Notes under the pieces: model-generated
Database searches by the model: none
Told to the model about the DNA's origin: nothing
The model's input: the letters and a program-made list of their open reading frames with translations, nothing else
Shown: positions 35,398-45,100 of the stretch, in pieces
How the letters are laid out: each line of letters starts with the position of its first letter
How positions within the stretch are numbered: the first letter of the stretch is position 1
Made by a program: the position numbers and the translations under genes
Source: Planctomycetota bacterium
GTDB taxonomy: Bacteria > Planctomycetota > UBA1135 > GCA-002686595
Assembly (NCBI GenBank): GCA_020638875.1
Contig: JACKHS010000001.1
Coordinates: forward strand, 186,001 to 250,000
Direction of reading: 5' to 3'
DNA: 64,000 bases

Positions 35398-36437
35398 CAC
35401 CAATCCCTCGCGGTGCGCGACCGCTGGCTGCTGCGCGCGCGGGCGCGTTGTTCCTCGCCCTCGCGCTCGTGCTCCTCGAGCTTGTCGAGCAGGCGCTGCA
35501 CCTCCTCCTTGGTGAGGTACTGCTCCTGCTGCGCCTGGTCCTGCGGCTGCGGCTCGGGCTGTTGATCGCCCTCCTGGGGCTGCTCGGGCTGCTGCTGCTC
35601 TTGCGGGTCCTGCGAGTCCTGCTCCTGCGGCTCGTCCGAAGGCGGCTGCTCGTCGGGCTTCTGCTGGTCGGGCTTCTGCTGATCCTGCTGCTGATCCTGC
35701 TGCTGGTCCTGCGGGTCCTGCTGCTGCTCCTGTTGCTGCTGCTGGCGCTGCTCCTCGATGCGGTCGAGCTCGTCGAGCCGCCGCAGGCACAGCTCGAGGT
35801 TCGCGCGCGCGTCGGCGTCGCGCCAGTCGAGCTGCAGCCGCGTCGTCAGCAGCTCCTTGGCCTCCTCGTAGGCCGCGCGCGCCTGCTGCAGCGGGTCCGC
35901 CTCGGGCTGCGCGGTCGCGGCGGCGACGCCCGGCGCCGGCGCGGGCGCGGCGGGCGGCGCGGCCTGGCCGCTGACCTCAGGCAGCTTCGCGCGCCACGCC
36001 TCGCCGACGCGCAGGCGCAGCGTGCCCACGTCGTACGTCGCGTCGCAGCGCAGCCCCAGGTCGCTGGACAGCCCCAGCGCGCGCTCGAACGCGTCGCGCG
36101 CCGTCTCGCCGGGCGCGTCCGCGGCGGGCGGCGCCGTCGGGTCGAGCTCGGCGTCGCGCTCGGCCAGCACGACGCCACGCGCGTACTGCAGCGCGGCGCG
36201 GGCCTCGGCGCGGCGTGACACGGCCTCGACGTCGGTCCAGCGCGACAGGAACGCGTCACCCGTGCCGCTCCCGAGCGCGGTGAGCTGCGCATCGGCCGCC
36301 GCGAGCGCGCCGTCGTAGTCGTGCGCCCCGCACAGCTCCGCGACGCGCGCCAGCGCGCCGCCGACGCCGTCGCGCGGCGCCGCGGCCGAGACCAGCAACA
36401 GGGCCGCGAGGGCCCAGGAGCGACGCGCGCGCCTCAC
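35397..36437 (-). CDS. batC: BatC-like TPR protein with glutamine-rich tail
   Basis: A 346-residue secreted or anchored protein. It has a short signal peptide, a helical TPR-like region with an acidic tract, and a low-complexity Gln/Glu/Pro/Asp-rich stretch of about 90 residues (long runs of Q with DPQ, KPD and EPQ units), ending in a charged helix (YLTKEEVQRLLDKLEEHER). BatC-type proteins of these operons often end this way. The start is a GTG at 36437 that forms a GTGA overlap with the batB stop. The CAG/CTG-rich DNA of the tail (about 35510-35760) is the most repetitive coding sequence in the window. Confidence 0.75.
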   Translation of the reverse strand: MRRARRSWALAALLLVSAAAPRDGVGGALARVAELCGAHDYDGALAAADAQLTALGSGTGDAFLSRWTDVEAVSRRAEARAALQYARGVVLAERDAELDPTAPPAADAPGETARDAFERALGLSSDLGLRCDATYDVGTLRLRVGEAWRAKLPEVSGQAAPPAAPAPAPGVAAATAQPEADPLQQARAAYEEAKELLTTRLQLDWRDADARANLELCLRRLDELDRIEEQRQQQQQEQQQDPQDQQQDQQQDQQKPDQQKPDEQPPSDEPQEQDSQDPQEQQQPEQPQEGDQQPEPQPQDQAQQEQYLTKEEVQRLLDKLEEHEREGEEQRARARSSQRSRTARDW

Positions 36438-37456
36438 GCTCGCCCCTCCCAGCGCCCGCGGCGCTCGCGCAGGCTCGTCTCGCCGAGCATGCACAGGAAG
36501 GCGATCACGAGCGGCCACTGGTAGCGGTCGTGCGGGATGCGCTCGCGGCCGGCGAAGAGCTCGCGCGCCTCGAGCTTGGTCATGCGCTTGTCGTACATCT
36601 CCTCGAGGGGCAGCGGCGTCGTCGCCGCCGCGAGGTACACGCCGCCGGAGACCTCGGCGATGCGCTCGAGCGTGGTGCCGTCGAGCGCCGAGACGACCTC
36701 GACGCCGGACTCGTCCTTGACGAAGCCGCGGCTGCCGTCGGGGATCTTGCCGCCCTCGGGCGTGCCCAGGCCGACCACGTACACGCGGATGCCGCGCTCG
36801 GCGGCCTTCTCGGCCGCGGCCTGCGCCTCGCCGCCGAGGTCCTCGCCGTCGGTCAGCAGCACGATCGCCTCGTGGTTGCCGTTGCGGCCGTCGAACATCA
36901 GCAGCGCCTGCTCGAGCGCGGCGCCGAGGTCGGTGCCGCCGAGCTGGTTGTCCGCCGGCGAGAGCGTCTCCAGGAAGCTGGCGAGCGTCTTGCGGTCGTG
37001 CGTGAGCGGCGCGACGGTGCGCACGTCGCCGGCGAAGGCGAGCACGGCCACGCGGTCGCCGTGCAGGCGCTGCAGCAGACCGACGATCTCGCGCTTCGCG
37101 CGCTCGAGGCGGTTCGGCCGCAGGTCCTCGACCAGCATCGAGCGCGAGGTGTCGAGGCAGACGACGAGGTCGAGCCCGCGGCGCTGCACGTCGCGCAGCG
37201 TGTAGCCGCGCACCGGCCCGCTCAGCGCGAGCGCGAGGAACGCGAAGGCCGCCGCGGCGAGCACGAGGCGCAGCGGTCCACGCCACGCCGAGCGCTCGCG
37301 CGCGAAGCCCGGGCGGTGGCGCCGCGCGACCCAGCGGTCGAGGTCGCGCGAGCGCGCCCGCAGCGCCCACCCGCCGAGGCCCAGCAGCGCCGCGGCGGCG
37401 AGCAGCCACCACAGCTCCGCGGGGCGCAGCAGCCCGATCTCGAGGAAGCCGCTCAC
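36434..37456 (-). CDS. batB: BatB-like von Willebrand factor A protein
   Basis: A 340-residue membrane-anchored VWA protein. Transmembrane segments lie at about 17-34 and 60-80, followed by a VWA domain with the MIDAS residues DTSRS (LVVCLDTSRSML), the downstream Thr (GGTDLGAAL) and Asp (LLTDGEDLGG). A final TM segment lies near the C-terminus (WPLVIAFLCML). It should bind a divalent metal and partner proteins in the periplasm. The start is a GTG at 37456 overlapping the batA stop (GTGA). Confidence 0.88.
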   Translation of the reverse strand: MSGFLEIGLLRPAELWWLLAAAALLGLGGWALRARSRDLDRWVARRHRPGFARERSAWRGPLRLVLAAAAFAFLALALSGPVRGYTLRDVQRRGLDLVVCLDTSRSMLVEDLRPNRLERAKREIVGLLQRLHGDRVAVLAFAGDVRTVAPLTHDRKTLASFLETLSPADNQLGGTDLGAALEQALLMFDGRNGNHEAIVLLTDGEDLGGEAQAAAEKAAERGIRVYVVGLGTPEGGKIPDGSRGFVKDESGVEVVSALDGTTLERIAEVSGGVYLAAATTPLPLEEMYDKRMTKLEARELFAGRERIPHDRYQWPLVIAFLCMLGETSLRERRGRWEGRA

Positions 37457-38520
37457 GGCACCCTCCGCGAGACGGTGCAGGCCAGCAGCCACGACGCCGA
37501 GTAGCACAGCAGCGCCCACGTCAGCCACGACGGGTAGCGGTCGTAGAACTCGACGAAGCGCTCCTCCTCGCGCGGCGTGCGCTCGAGCGCCTCGATCTCG
37601 GCGTAGGCCTCCTCGAGCGCGCGGCGGTCGCGCGCGCGGAAGAAGCGCCCGCCGGTGGTCTCGGCGACGTACTCGAGGTCGCTCGTGTCGATCTCGAGGT
37701 CGGCCTCGCGCAGCCGCCCGAACGCGTCCATCACGTAGCGCCCGGCGAAGACGGTGTAGACGCGAATGCCCTCCTCCGCCGCCAGCTCGGCCGCCTCGCG
37801 CGGCGAGATGAGGTCGAGGTTGTTCTCGCCGTCGGTGAGCAGCACGACGACCTTGGACTTGGCCTCGCTCTCGCGCAGCACGGCCACGGCCTTCGCGAGC
37901 GCGATGCCGATGCCCGTGCCGTCCTCGTTGCGGTCGTCGGCGAGCTGGATGCCGTCGAGGAAGCCGGTGACCGCGTCGACGTCGAGCGTGAAGGGGCACA
38001 GCTCCTGCGGATAGCGCGCGAAGCTGATCAGGCCGACGTAGTCGCAGGCGCCCTCGCGGTCGGTCATGCGCCGCGTGGCGAAGTCGCGCACGACGTCCTT
38101 GACCACCTCGAGGCGCGTGCGGCCCTGCTCGAGGTCGGCGTGGTTCATCGAGCTCGAGCGGTCGACGAGCAGCGCCAGGTCGACGCCCTCGGTCTGCGAG
38201 CTCGTGGCGACGTCGCTCAGCAGCGGCCGCGCGAGCGCGAGCACGACGCACACGAGCGCCGCGGCCCGCAGCGGCAGCGGCAGCCACGCGGTGAGCTGGC
38301 GCAGCGTCGCCGGCGGCGCGCCGGCGGGCACCACGGACACGCGCGCGCGCGGCCGGCCGTAGCGCAGGCGGCCCCACGCGAGCGCGAGCGGCACGAGCAG
38401 CAGCAGGAGGCCGAAGATCGGGTCGGCCCACGCGTGGCCGAAGAGCGTCAGGCGGCCCTCCGCGGCGCTCTTGGCGCCGGCTTCGACGGGCGCCTGCAGC
38501 AGCGCAAGGAGCGGCGTCAC
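37453..38520 (-). CDS. batA: BatA-like von Willebrand factor A protein
   Basis: A 355-residue protein with the same plan as BatB: TM segments at about 35-50 and 77-97, a VWA domain with the MIDAS motif DRSSS (LLVDRSSSMNH), the Thr in GTGIGIALAKA, and LLTDGENN, and a C-terminal TM (WLTWALLCYSASWLL). The start is a GTG at 38520 in a GTGA overlap with the upstream gene; no ATG fits. VWA pairs next to MoxR ATPases are thought to act in chaperone or metal-insertion roles at the membrane; this organism's target is unknown. Confidence 0.88.
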   Translation of the reverse strand: MTPLLALLQAPVEAGAKSAAEGRLTLFGHAWADPIFGLLLLLVPLALAWGRLRYGRPRARVSVVPAGAPPATLRQLTAWLPLPLRAAALVCVVLALARPLLSDVATSSQTEGVDLALLVDRSSSMNHADLEQGRTRLEVVKDVVRDFATRRMTDREGACDYVGLISFARYPQELCPFTLDVDAVTGFLDGIQLADDRNEDGTGIGIALAKAVAVLRESEAKSKVVVLLTDGENNLDLISPREAAELAAEEGIRVYTVFAGRYVMDAFGRLREADLEIDTSDLEYVAETTGGRFFRARDRRALEEAYAEIEALERTPREEERFVEFYDRYPSWLTWALLCYSASWLLACTVSRRVP

Positions 38521-39388
38521 GCGTGCACCTCCGCCGCCAGGGCGCGGGCGCGTTCGCGGCACTCCTCCACCGCCCAGCGGGTCGGCTGCTCGAGCGCGTA
38601 CTTCACGCGCGCGGCGTCGCGCAGCAGCGCGGCGGCGCGGTCGCGCACCGCCGCGTCGACCTTGCCGGCCGCGTCGTGGCGCGCGAGCCACTCCTCGTCC
38701 GTGCAGCCGGCGAGGTCGTCGCCGAGCTGCGCGTCGAGCGCGGCGCGCACGACCTGCGTCGCGAGCGCGTACGACTCGCGCGCGGCGGCCGGATCGGCCG
38801 GGTCGAGCGCGTCGAGCCGCTCGAGCGGCGTGGCCGCGACGGCGCGCGCGGCACGCGCCGCGGACCGCGCCGCCACGCCCACGCGAACACGCCCGCGCCG
38901 CCGAGCAGCAGCGCGCCGAGCGCGAGGCCGAGGAGCGCGCGCCAGCGCGGCGCGGGCGGCTCGGGCGGCGCAGCGCGGAAGCCCTTCAGCGGGCGCGGCG
39001 CGTCCTCGCCCTCGGCGAGCTCGCCGGCGATGCTGACCTTCGTGACCGGCAGCTCGACGAGCTGCGGGCCGCCCTCGCCCTCGACGCGCGCGGGGGGCAG
39101 CGCCAGCTCGTGCTCGCCCGGGCGGATGCCGGCCAGGCGGTAGGTCAGCGTCGTGCGCGCGCGGCCGGGCGCGTCGGCGAGCGGCAACGTCGCGCGGCGC
39201 GCCTCGCGCTCGAGCCACCAGTCGTCGCCCGGGTCCGGCGCGTCGAAGACCGGCGCGCGGTCCGCGTCGTGCTCGACCTCGATCGTCACCTCGAACGGCT
39301 CGCCCATGTGCACCTGCGCGGGCTCGACGCGCGCGGTGCCCACCGGCTCGCCGGCGAGGGCGAGGCAGAGCAGCAGGGCGAGGCTCAT
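38517..39388 (-). pseudogene. DUF4381/BatD-like small membrane protein with one frameshift
   Basis: The 5' part reads as a signal peptide (SLALLLCLALAGEP), one beta-sandwich domain (ARVEPAQVHMGEPFEVTIEV) and a transmembrane segment (ALLGLALGALLLGGAGVFAW). Within the following Arg-rich, GC-repeat region (about 38845-38878) the sensible frame changes, and continues with LERLDALDPADPAAARESYA and DEEWLARHD to the end. The TM, short helical cytoplasmic tail and EEWL motif resemble DUF4381 proteins that sit between DUF58 and VWA genes. About 290 residues after repair. It overlaps both neighbours by 4 bases. Confidence 0.7.
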
Positions 39389-40350
39389 GCCGAGCGCCCC
39401 CCGTGCCGGCGCGTGCGCTGGCGGAAGAACGCCACGAGCGGGTCGGCCAGGTCGCCGTCGGCGGAGACCTCGAGCAGCGGCACGCGCGCGCGCGCGAGCG
39501 TCTCGAGCAGGCGCGTGCGGCGCGCGGCGGCGGCGCCGGCCCAGCCCTCGCGCACCTTGCGCGAGCGCGAGTCGAGTTCGACCGTGCGGCCGCTCTCGAT
39601 GTCGCGCAGCTCGACGAGGCCCGCGCGCGGCAGGCGCTCCTCGAGCGGATCGAACACGCGCACCGCGATCACGTCGTGGCGCAGCGCGAGGCTGCGCAGC
39701 GGCTCGAGCCAGAAGCCGCGCTCCGCGGGCACCTCGCGCGCGTCGGCCGGCGCGCCGAGGAAGTCACTGACGAGGAAGACCATGCCGCGGCGGTGGATGC
39801 CGCGCACCGACTCCTCGAGCACGCCGTGCAGGTCCGAACCGCCGGGCGAGGGCTGCGCGGCGATCACCTCGCGCACGATGCGCAGCACGTGGCGGCCGCC
39901 CTTCTTCGCGGAGAGGTGCAGGCCGGGTTGCTCGCCGAACAGCGAGAGGCCGACGCGGTCCTGGTTGCGCAGCGCGACGAAGGCGAGCAGCGCTGCGAAC
40001 TGCGCCGCGGCCTCGCGCTTGGTCCAGCGCCCGCTGCCGAAGTCCATCGAGCCGCTCGTGTCGACCAGGAGGTGCACGGTCAGCTCGCGCTCCTCCGCGT
40101 ACTTCTTGATGAACGGCTCGCCGGTGCGCGCCGTGACGTTCCAGTCGATCGCGCGCACGTCGTCACCGGGCTGGTAGTGGCGCACCTCCTGGAACTCGAG
40201 GCCCGTGCCGTGGAAGGTCGAGCGGTAGCCGCCGGCGAGCGCGGTGTTCACCAGCTTGTGCGTGCGCAGCTGGATCTGACGCACGCGCCCCATCAGCTCG
40301 GGCACGAGCATCCCGGGGCGCTCCTCGACGGGCTCGACCTTGCGGATCAT
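39385..40350 (-). CDS. DUF58 domain protein
   Basis: A 321-residue cytoplasmic protein. The DUF58 hallmark FQEVRHYQPGDDVRAIDWN is at about residues 52-72, preceded by STFHGTGLEF. A VWA-like fold follows, with DTSGSMDFG as the MIDAS-like motif, KREAAAQFAALLAFVALRN, and VFLVSDFL. DUF58 proteins are regularly encoded between moxR and VWA genes and are thought to bind the MoxR ATPase. The ATG overlaps no gene but lies 19 bases from the moxR stop; its own stop overlaps the next start (ATGA). Confidence 0.93.
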   Translation of the reverse strand: MIRKVEPVEERPGMLVPELMGRVRQIQLRTHKLVNTALAGGYRSTFHGTGLEFQEVRHYQPGDDVRAIDWNVTARTGEPFIKKYAEERELTVHLLVDTSGSMDFGSGRWTKREAAAQFAALLAFVALRNQDRVGLSLFGEQPGLHLSAKKGGRHVLRIVREVIAAQPSPGGSDLHGVLEESVRGIHRRGMVFLVSDFLGAPADAREVPAERGFWLEPLRSLALRHDVIAVRVFDPLEERLPRAGLVELRDIESGRTVELDSRSRKVREGWAGAAAARRTRLLETLARARVPLLEVSADGDLADPLVAFFRQRTRRHGGRSA

Positions 40351-40369
40351 CGCGCTGCGCGGCCTCGCC

Positions 40370-41368
40370 TCAGGGAACCGGGACCGTCTCGAGCACGCGG
40401 GCGACGAGCGCGTCGGCGTCCAGGCCCTCGGCCTCGGCCTCGTACGTCGGCACCACGCGGTGGCGCAGCACCTCGGGCGCGACGGCCTTGATGTCGGCCG
40501 GCGTGACGTAGCCGCGTCCGCTGATGAACGCGTGGGCGCGCGCGCACAGCGCGAGCCAGATCGTCGCGCGCGGCGAGCCGCCGTACTGGATGTGGTGCTC
40601 GAGCTCGGGCAGGCCCGCCGCGGCCGGCTCGCGCGTGGCGAACACGAGCGCGACGATGTACTCGCGCAGGCGCTCGTCGATCGCGATCTTGTCGACGAAG
40701 CGGCGCGCGCGCAGGATCGCCTCGAGGTCGACGACGCGCGGCACCGGCGGCACCGCGGCGGTCTTGGCCATGCGGTTGAGGATCTCGAGCTCCTCCGCGC
40801 GGCTCGGGTAGCGCACGAGCACCTTCAGCGCGAAGCGGTCGAGCTGCGCCTCGGGCAGCGGGTAGGTGCCCTCCTGCTCGAGCGGGTTCTGCGTCGCGAG
40901 CACGAGGAACGGGTCGGGCAGCGGGAACGTCTGGCCGCCGATCGACACGTGCCGCTCCTGCATCGCCTCGAGCAGCGCCGACTGCACCTTCGCCGGCGCG
41001 CGGTTGACCTCGTCGGCCAGCACGAAGTTGGCGAAGATCGGGCCCTTGCGCACCGCGAAGCTGCCGTCCTTGACGTTGTAGACCTCCGTGCCGACGAGGT
41101 CCGAGGGCAGCAGGTCGGGCGTGAACTGCAGGCGCGAGAACTTGCCGTGCACCGCCTGCGCGACGGCCGAGACGGCCAGCGACTTGGCGAGGCCCGGCAC
41201 GCCCTCGAGCAGCACGTGGCCGCCGGTGACGAGGCCGATCAGCAGCCCGCGCACCAGCCCGCCCTGCCCCACGATGACGTGCGCGAGCGAGGTCTCGAGC
41301 TCACGCATCCACGCGCTCTCGCGCTCGATCTCGGCGGACTCGGGGACGGCGGCGGTGGGGACGGTCAT
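40370..41368 (-). CDS. moxR: MoxR-type AAA+ ATPase
   Basis: A 332-residue AAA+ ATPase of the MoxR family. Walker A is the family variant GVPGLAKS; Walker B is FVLADEVNRAPAK; sensor 1 is ATQNPLEQEGTYPLPEAQLDRF; further on are IQYGGSPRATIWLALCARA and the winged-helix-like tail. The first gene of the DUF58-DUF4381-BatABCDE operon, it probably acts as a chaperone-like motor that recruits the VWA proteins. It reads away from a 120-base gap that must hold the promoter; no clear motif is visible there. Confidence 0.93.
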   Translation of the reverse strand: MTVPTAAVPESAEIERESAWMRELETSLAHVIVGQGGLVRGLLIGLVTGGHVLLEGVPGLAKSLAVSAVAQAVHGKFSRLQFTPDLLPSDLVGTEVYNVKDGSFAVRKGPIFANFVLADEVNRAPAKVQSALLEAMQERHVSIGGQTFPLPDPFLVLATQNPLEQEGTYPLPEAQLDRFALKVLVRYPSRAEELEILNRMAKTAAVPPVPRVVDLEAILRARRFVDKIAIDERLREYIVALVFATREPAAAGLPELEHHIQYGGSPRATIWLALCARAHAFISGRGYVTPADIKAVAPEVLRHRVVPTYEAEAEGLDADALVARVLETVPVP

Positions 41369-41488
41369 GGCGCGTGCGGGGGGGAAGGTGTCGACGACGG
41401 GCGCGGTACGGCGGCCTTCGTACGGTGTTGGCGGCGGGAGAGTGTAGGTCGCAGCGGCGCGCGAGGGGACACCTCCCCCGCCGGCGCC

Positions 41489-42178
41489 TCACTCCCCGTG
41501 CGGCTCGTCCGGCGCGCAGAACAGCACGCCGCGCTCGCGGAACGTGCGGCGGTAGTCGAGCACGCGGCGCGCGTAGGCCAGGGTCGGCGAGTCCCCCGCC
41601 GCGACGCGCCCGGCGCGCCAGGCCTCGTAGCTGCCGGCCTCGCGGATCCAGCCGGCCAGGCGCGTGCGGCCGGCGTTGTAGGCGACGAGCGCGCGCTCGA
41701 CGTCGCCGCCCTCGTGCCGCAGGGTCCACGCGAAGTGCGAGGCGCCCAGGCGCAGGTTGAGCAGCGGGTCGGCGACGAGCTGCTCGCGGCTGGGCACCTC
41801 GGCGAGGCCCAGGCGCTTGGCCGCGTCCTTCGCCGCGTCGGGGACGAGCTGCATGAGGCCGACCGCGCCGACCTTCGAGACGGCGTCGGCCTTGCCGCTC
41901 GACTCGCTGTAGACGATGGCCGCGAGCAGGCACGGGTCGAGGCCGGCCTCGACCGCCGCCGCCTCGATCTCGTCGGCGTAGCCCTCGACGCGCGCGAGCA
42001 CGAGGATGTCGGTGGCGAAGCGCTCGACCTCGCGGGCGATCGCCGGCCGGTGGTAGCCGGCCCAACCCGCGAGCGCGAGGCCCGCGGCGGCGAGCAGCGC
42101 GAAGCCCCACACCAGGCGCCGCGAGCTCCCTCGCGGCGCGCCGGGCGCGAGCTCGTCGGGCTGCGCGGACGCCGTCAG
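41489..42178 (-). CDS. Lytic transglycosylase (SLT family)
   Basis: A 229-residue membrane-anchored murein lytic transglycosylase. One N-terminal TM segment (LVWGFALLAAAGLALAGW) is followed by an SLT domain with the catalytic Glu in IVYSESSGKADAVS, the VGAVGLMQLVPDAA motif, LNLRLGASHF and VAYNAGRTRLAGW. It cleaves peptidoglycan between MurNAc and GlcNAc with 1,6-anhydro product formation. No ATG starts the gene: a CTG at 42178 gives a CTGA overlap with the HEAT-gene stop, like the other 4-base overlaps here, while a GTG at 42112 would start just at the TM segment. The longer form is given; the start is uncertain. Confidence 0.85.
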   Translation of the reverse strand: MTASAQPDELAPGAPRGSSRRLVWGFALLAAAGLALAGWAGYHRPAIAREVERFATDILVLARVEGYADEIEAAAVEAGLDPCLLAAIVYSESSGKADAVSKVGAVGLMQLVPDAAKDAAKRLGLAEVPSREQLVADPLLNLRLGASHFAWTLRHEGGDVERALVAYNAGRTRLAGWIREAGSYEAWRAGRVAAGDSPTLAYARRVLDYRRTFRERGVLFCAPDEPHGE

Positions 42179-45100
42179 CGCTGGCCTCCCTCGGGAGTCC
42201 GCGTCAGGAGCGCCTCGTGCAACGTCGCGAGCCAGGCGTCGCGCTCGACCGGGTCGCGCGGCAGCTCGCCGAGGTCCTTGCCCACCAGGCGGCCGAGCTC
42301 GCGGCGCGCGCGCTCGACCAGGAAGTCCTCGTCGCGGCCGAGCAGGTCGAACAGGAAGCGCCGCGCCTCGCGCGTGCCCTCGCCGTCGAACTCGCGCGGC
42401 GCCGGCGCCGACACGCCGCGGCGTTCGGCGGCCGCGAGCAGCCAGGGCAGCGCGCTCCCGTGCGTGACGTCGTCGTACCACTCGGCCCAGCGCGCGGCCG
42501 GGTCGGGCGCGGAGCGCACGTCGATGCAGGACAGCACGGCCAGCTCGAAGCCGAGGGTCGGATCCTCGGGCGCGTCGTCGACCATGTCGATCAGCGCCGG
42601 CACGACCTCGGGCACGAGCATGCCGCTGAGCAGCAGCGCGACGTCGCGGCGCGCCTGGTGCGCGGGCGAGTTCACCACGCGCAGCAGGTCGGCCTTGGCC
42701 GCCTCGCCGAGGCGCAGGAGGCCTTCGCGCGCGATCGGGTAGACCTCGGAGTCGCGCCCGCGGCGCAGGAGCGAGATGAACAGCGGCGCGGACTGCGGGT
42801 CGGCGAGCGCCACCAGGCCGCGCGCGGCGCCCAGCGTCACCTCGGGGTCGGGGTCGGAGACGCCGAGCACCAGCGCCTCGAGCACGTAGTCGCCGCCGAG
42901 GGCGCCGATCGCGCGCAGCGCGGCCGCGCGCACGTAGGGGTCGGCCAGGCGCGCGCGCAGCAGCAGCTCGGTGCGCGCGGCCTCGGCCTTCGCCTGGCCC
43001 AGCGCGAGGCACGCGGCGGCCTCGACGCGCGGCTCGACGTCCTCGAGCAGCGCCATCAGCAGCGGGGCGTCGGCCGGCTCGAACGACTCGGCCAGCTCGC
43101 CCGCGGCGACGGCGCGCAGCAACGGCTCCGGGCTGTCGATCAGGCGCCGCACGTAGTCGCGGCCGGCCGAGCGCGCGACGAGGCGCAGCGCGTCGAGCGC
43201 GTCGGTCTGGAAGCGCGCGAGCAGGAGCTGCGCGAGCTCGTCGCAGCGGCCGACGTCGGCGTGCCCGTCCGGTGCGCCGGCGCGCGCGGACGCGAGGCAG
43301 AGCTCGACCAGGAGCTCCGCACGCCCGGTGTAGAAGCCCTCGTCGCGCAGGAGGTCGAGCAGCAGCGGGAAGTCCTCGGCGGACGCCAGGCCCTCGTCCC
43401 GGTACAGGTGCACGAGCTCGCGCAGCCCGCCGGTGCGCTGCGAGGGCGTCGCCGCCGGGAGCGTGCCCAGCACGAGGCCCTTCATGCGCTCGGCGCGCGC
43501 GTGCTCGTCGTGGTCGCCGCCCCACCAGCCGGCCTCGGTCTCCCAGAACTCGCGCGCGCTGGCGTAGCGCACGTTGTCGGGGTAGCGCTGCCAGCGGTTG
43601 CGGTCAGCGACGTCGCGCACCGCCGCGCACAGGCGCTCGAACCACGGCTCGGTGGCGTTCGGGCCGAAGGAGAAGGTCTTGCCCTGACCGGCGATGCGCA
43701 CCTCGAGCGCGCGCATGCCGATGCCGGCCTTGCCGCGCAGGCCGGGCGGGCGCTGCGGGCCGAGCACCCACTCGCGCTCGAGCAGCGACAGCAGGTCCTT
43801 GCACTCGCGCTCGGTCAGGTAGATCAGCTCCGAGCCCGCGGCGCGCCGCTGCGCCTCGCGCTCGTCGACGTCCGCGCCGATCAGGCTGACGAGGCTCGCG
43901 CCGGCGCCGGTGCCCTGCAGGTAGAGCTCGAGCTTGCCCTCGCCGCCCTCGGGCACGCCGAGGTACGCGCGGTGCGCGTAGAACGTCGCGCGGTGCTCGA
44001 CCCACCAGGCCGTCCACTTCGGGCCGTCGGTGCCGAAGTCCTCGCCGGTGAGCAGGCGCAGGCGGCGCAGCACGCGCGGCTGCAGTGCGGAGAAGTCGTT
44101 GTGGAACGTCTTGCCCGAGATCGCCGCGACCATGAAGCCGGTCACGTCGCGGTCGAGCCAGGTCGTGCGGTCGGGGTAGGCGCTGCGGTAGCCGATGCCG
44201 GCCAGCGCCGCGGCGCAGGCGCCGACCGTGAGCGGGTCGCTCGACTCGAGGCCGAGCAGCAGCGGCTCGACGTGCCGCTCGTCGAGGATCGGGCGCAGGC
44301 TGAGGTCCTCGCGCTCCACGAGCGCCAGCAGCGCGTAGGCGTTCTCGCGCAGGATCCAGCGGCTCTGGAAGGCGCGCGCGAGCAGCTCGAGGTCGACGCG
44401 CGCGTCGCTGCTCTGCGCCAGGTACGTGGCCACCTGCGAGGCGACGCGCGCCGAGCGGTCGGCGAGGTGGTCGAGCAGCAGGTCCACGAGCGCCGGGTCG
44501 TCGACGCGCACCGCGAGGTCGATCGCCATCAGGCGCGTGTCCGTGCGCTCCGACGCGAGCGGCGCGGCGAGCTCGGGCAGGAGCTCGGGGCTCATGCGCG
44601 GCGCGAGCAGGCGCTCCGCGGCCTGGCGCAGCGGCTGCTGGCGGTGGTCGAGCAGCTCGCACAGGAAGGCCGGCGAGCCGTGCACGGGGTCGCGCTGCAC
44701 GAGCTCGTCGAGCAGCAGCGTGCCGCTGCGGCCGGGGAGCTTGCCGCGCAGCATCTGCTGCAGGCGCTCCGCGTCCTCGGCCTGGCCGCCGCGCACGAGC
44801 ACGCGGCCCGCGGCGACGACCACGGGCTCGAGCTTGTCGTGGATCGCCACGCGCGCCGCGACGCGCCCGGCCTCGCCCAGGCCGAGCAGCGACTCGATGG
44901 CCTTGCCGACGAGCGGATCGCCCACGTCGTCGACCTCGGCGACCTGCTGCAGGATGAAGGCGGCCGGGCCGTCGCCGTAGCGCGAGCCGTCGCCGCCCTG
45001 CGCGCCGGGCTGCGCGCCGGCCTGGGCGTCCCCGCCGCCGGGGGCGCCCTCGGCGCCGGGCAGCACCGCGTGGCCGCCGTCGTGCGGCAGGTCGATGCGC

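Noticed and set aside
35510..35770. Direct-repeat array or CRISPR-like region
   Set aside because: The repeats are CAG-type codons inside an intact BatC frame and are irregular in spacing.
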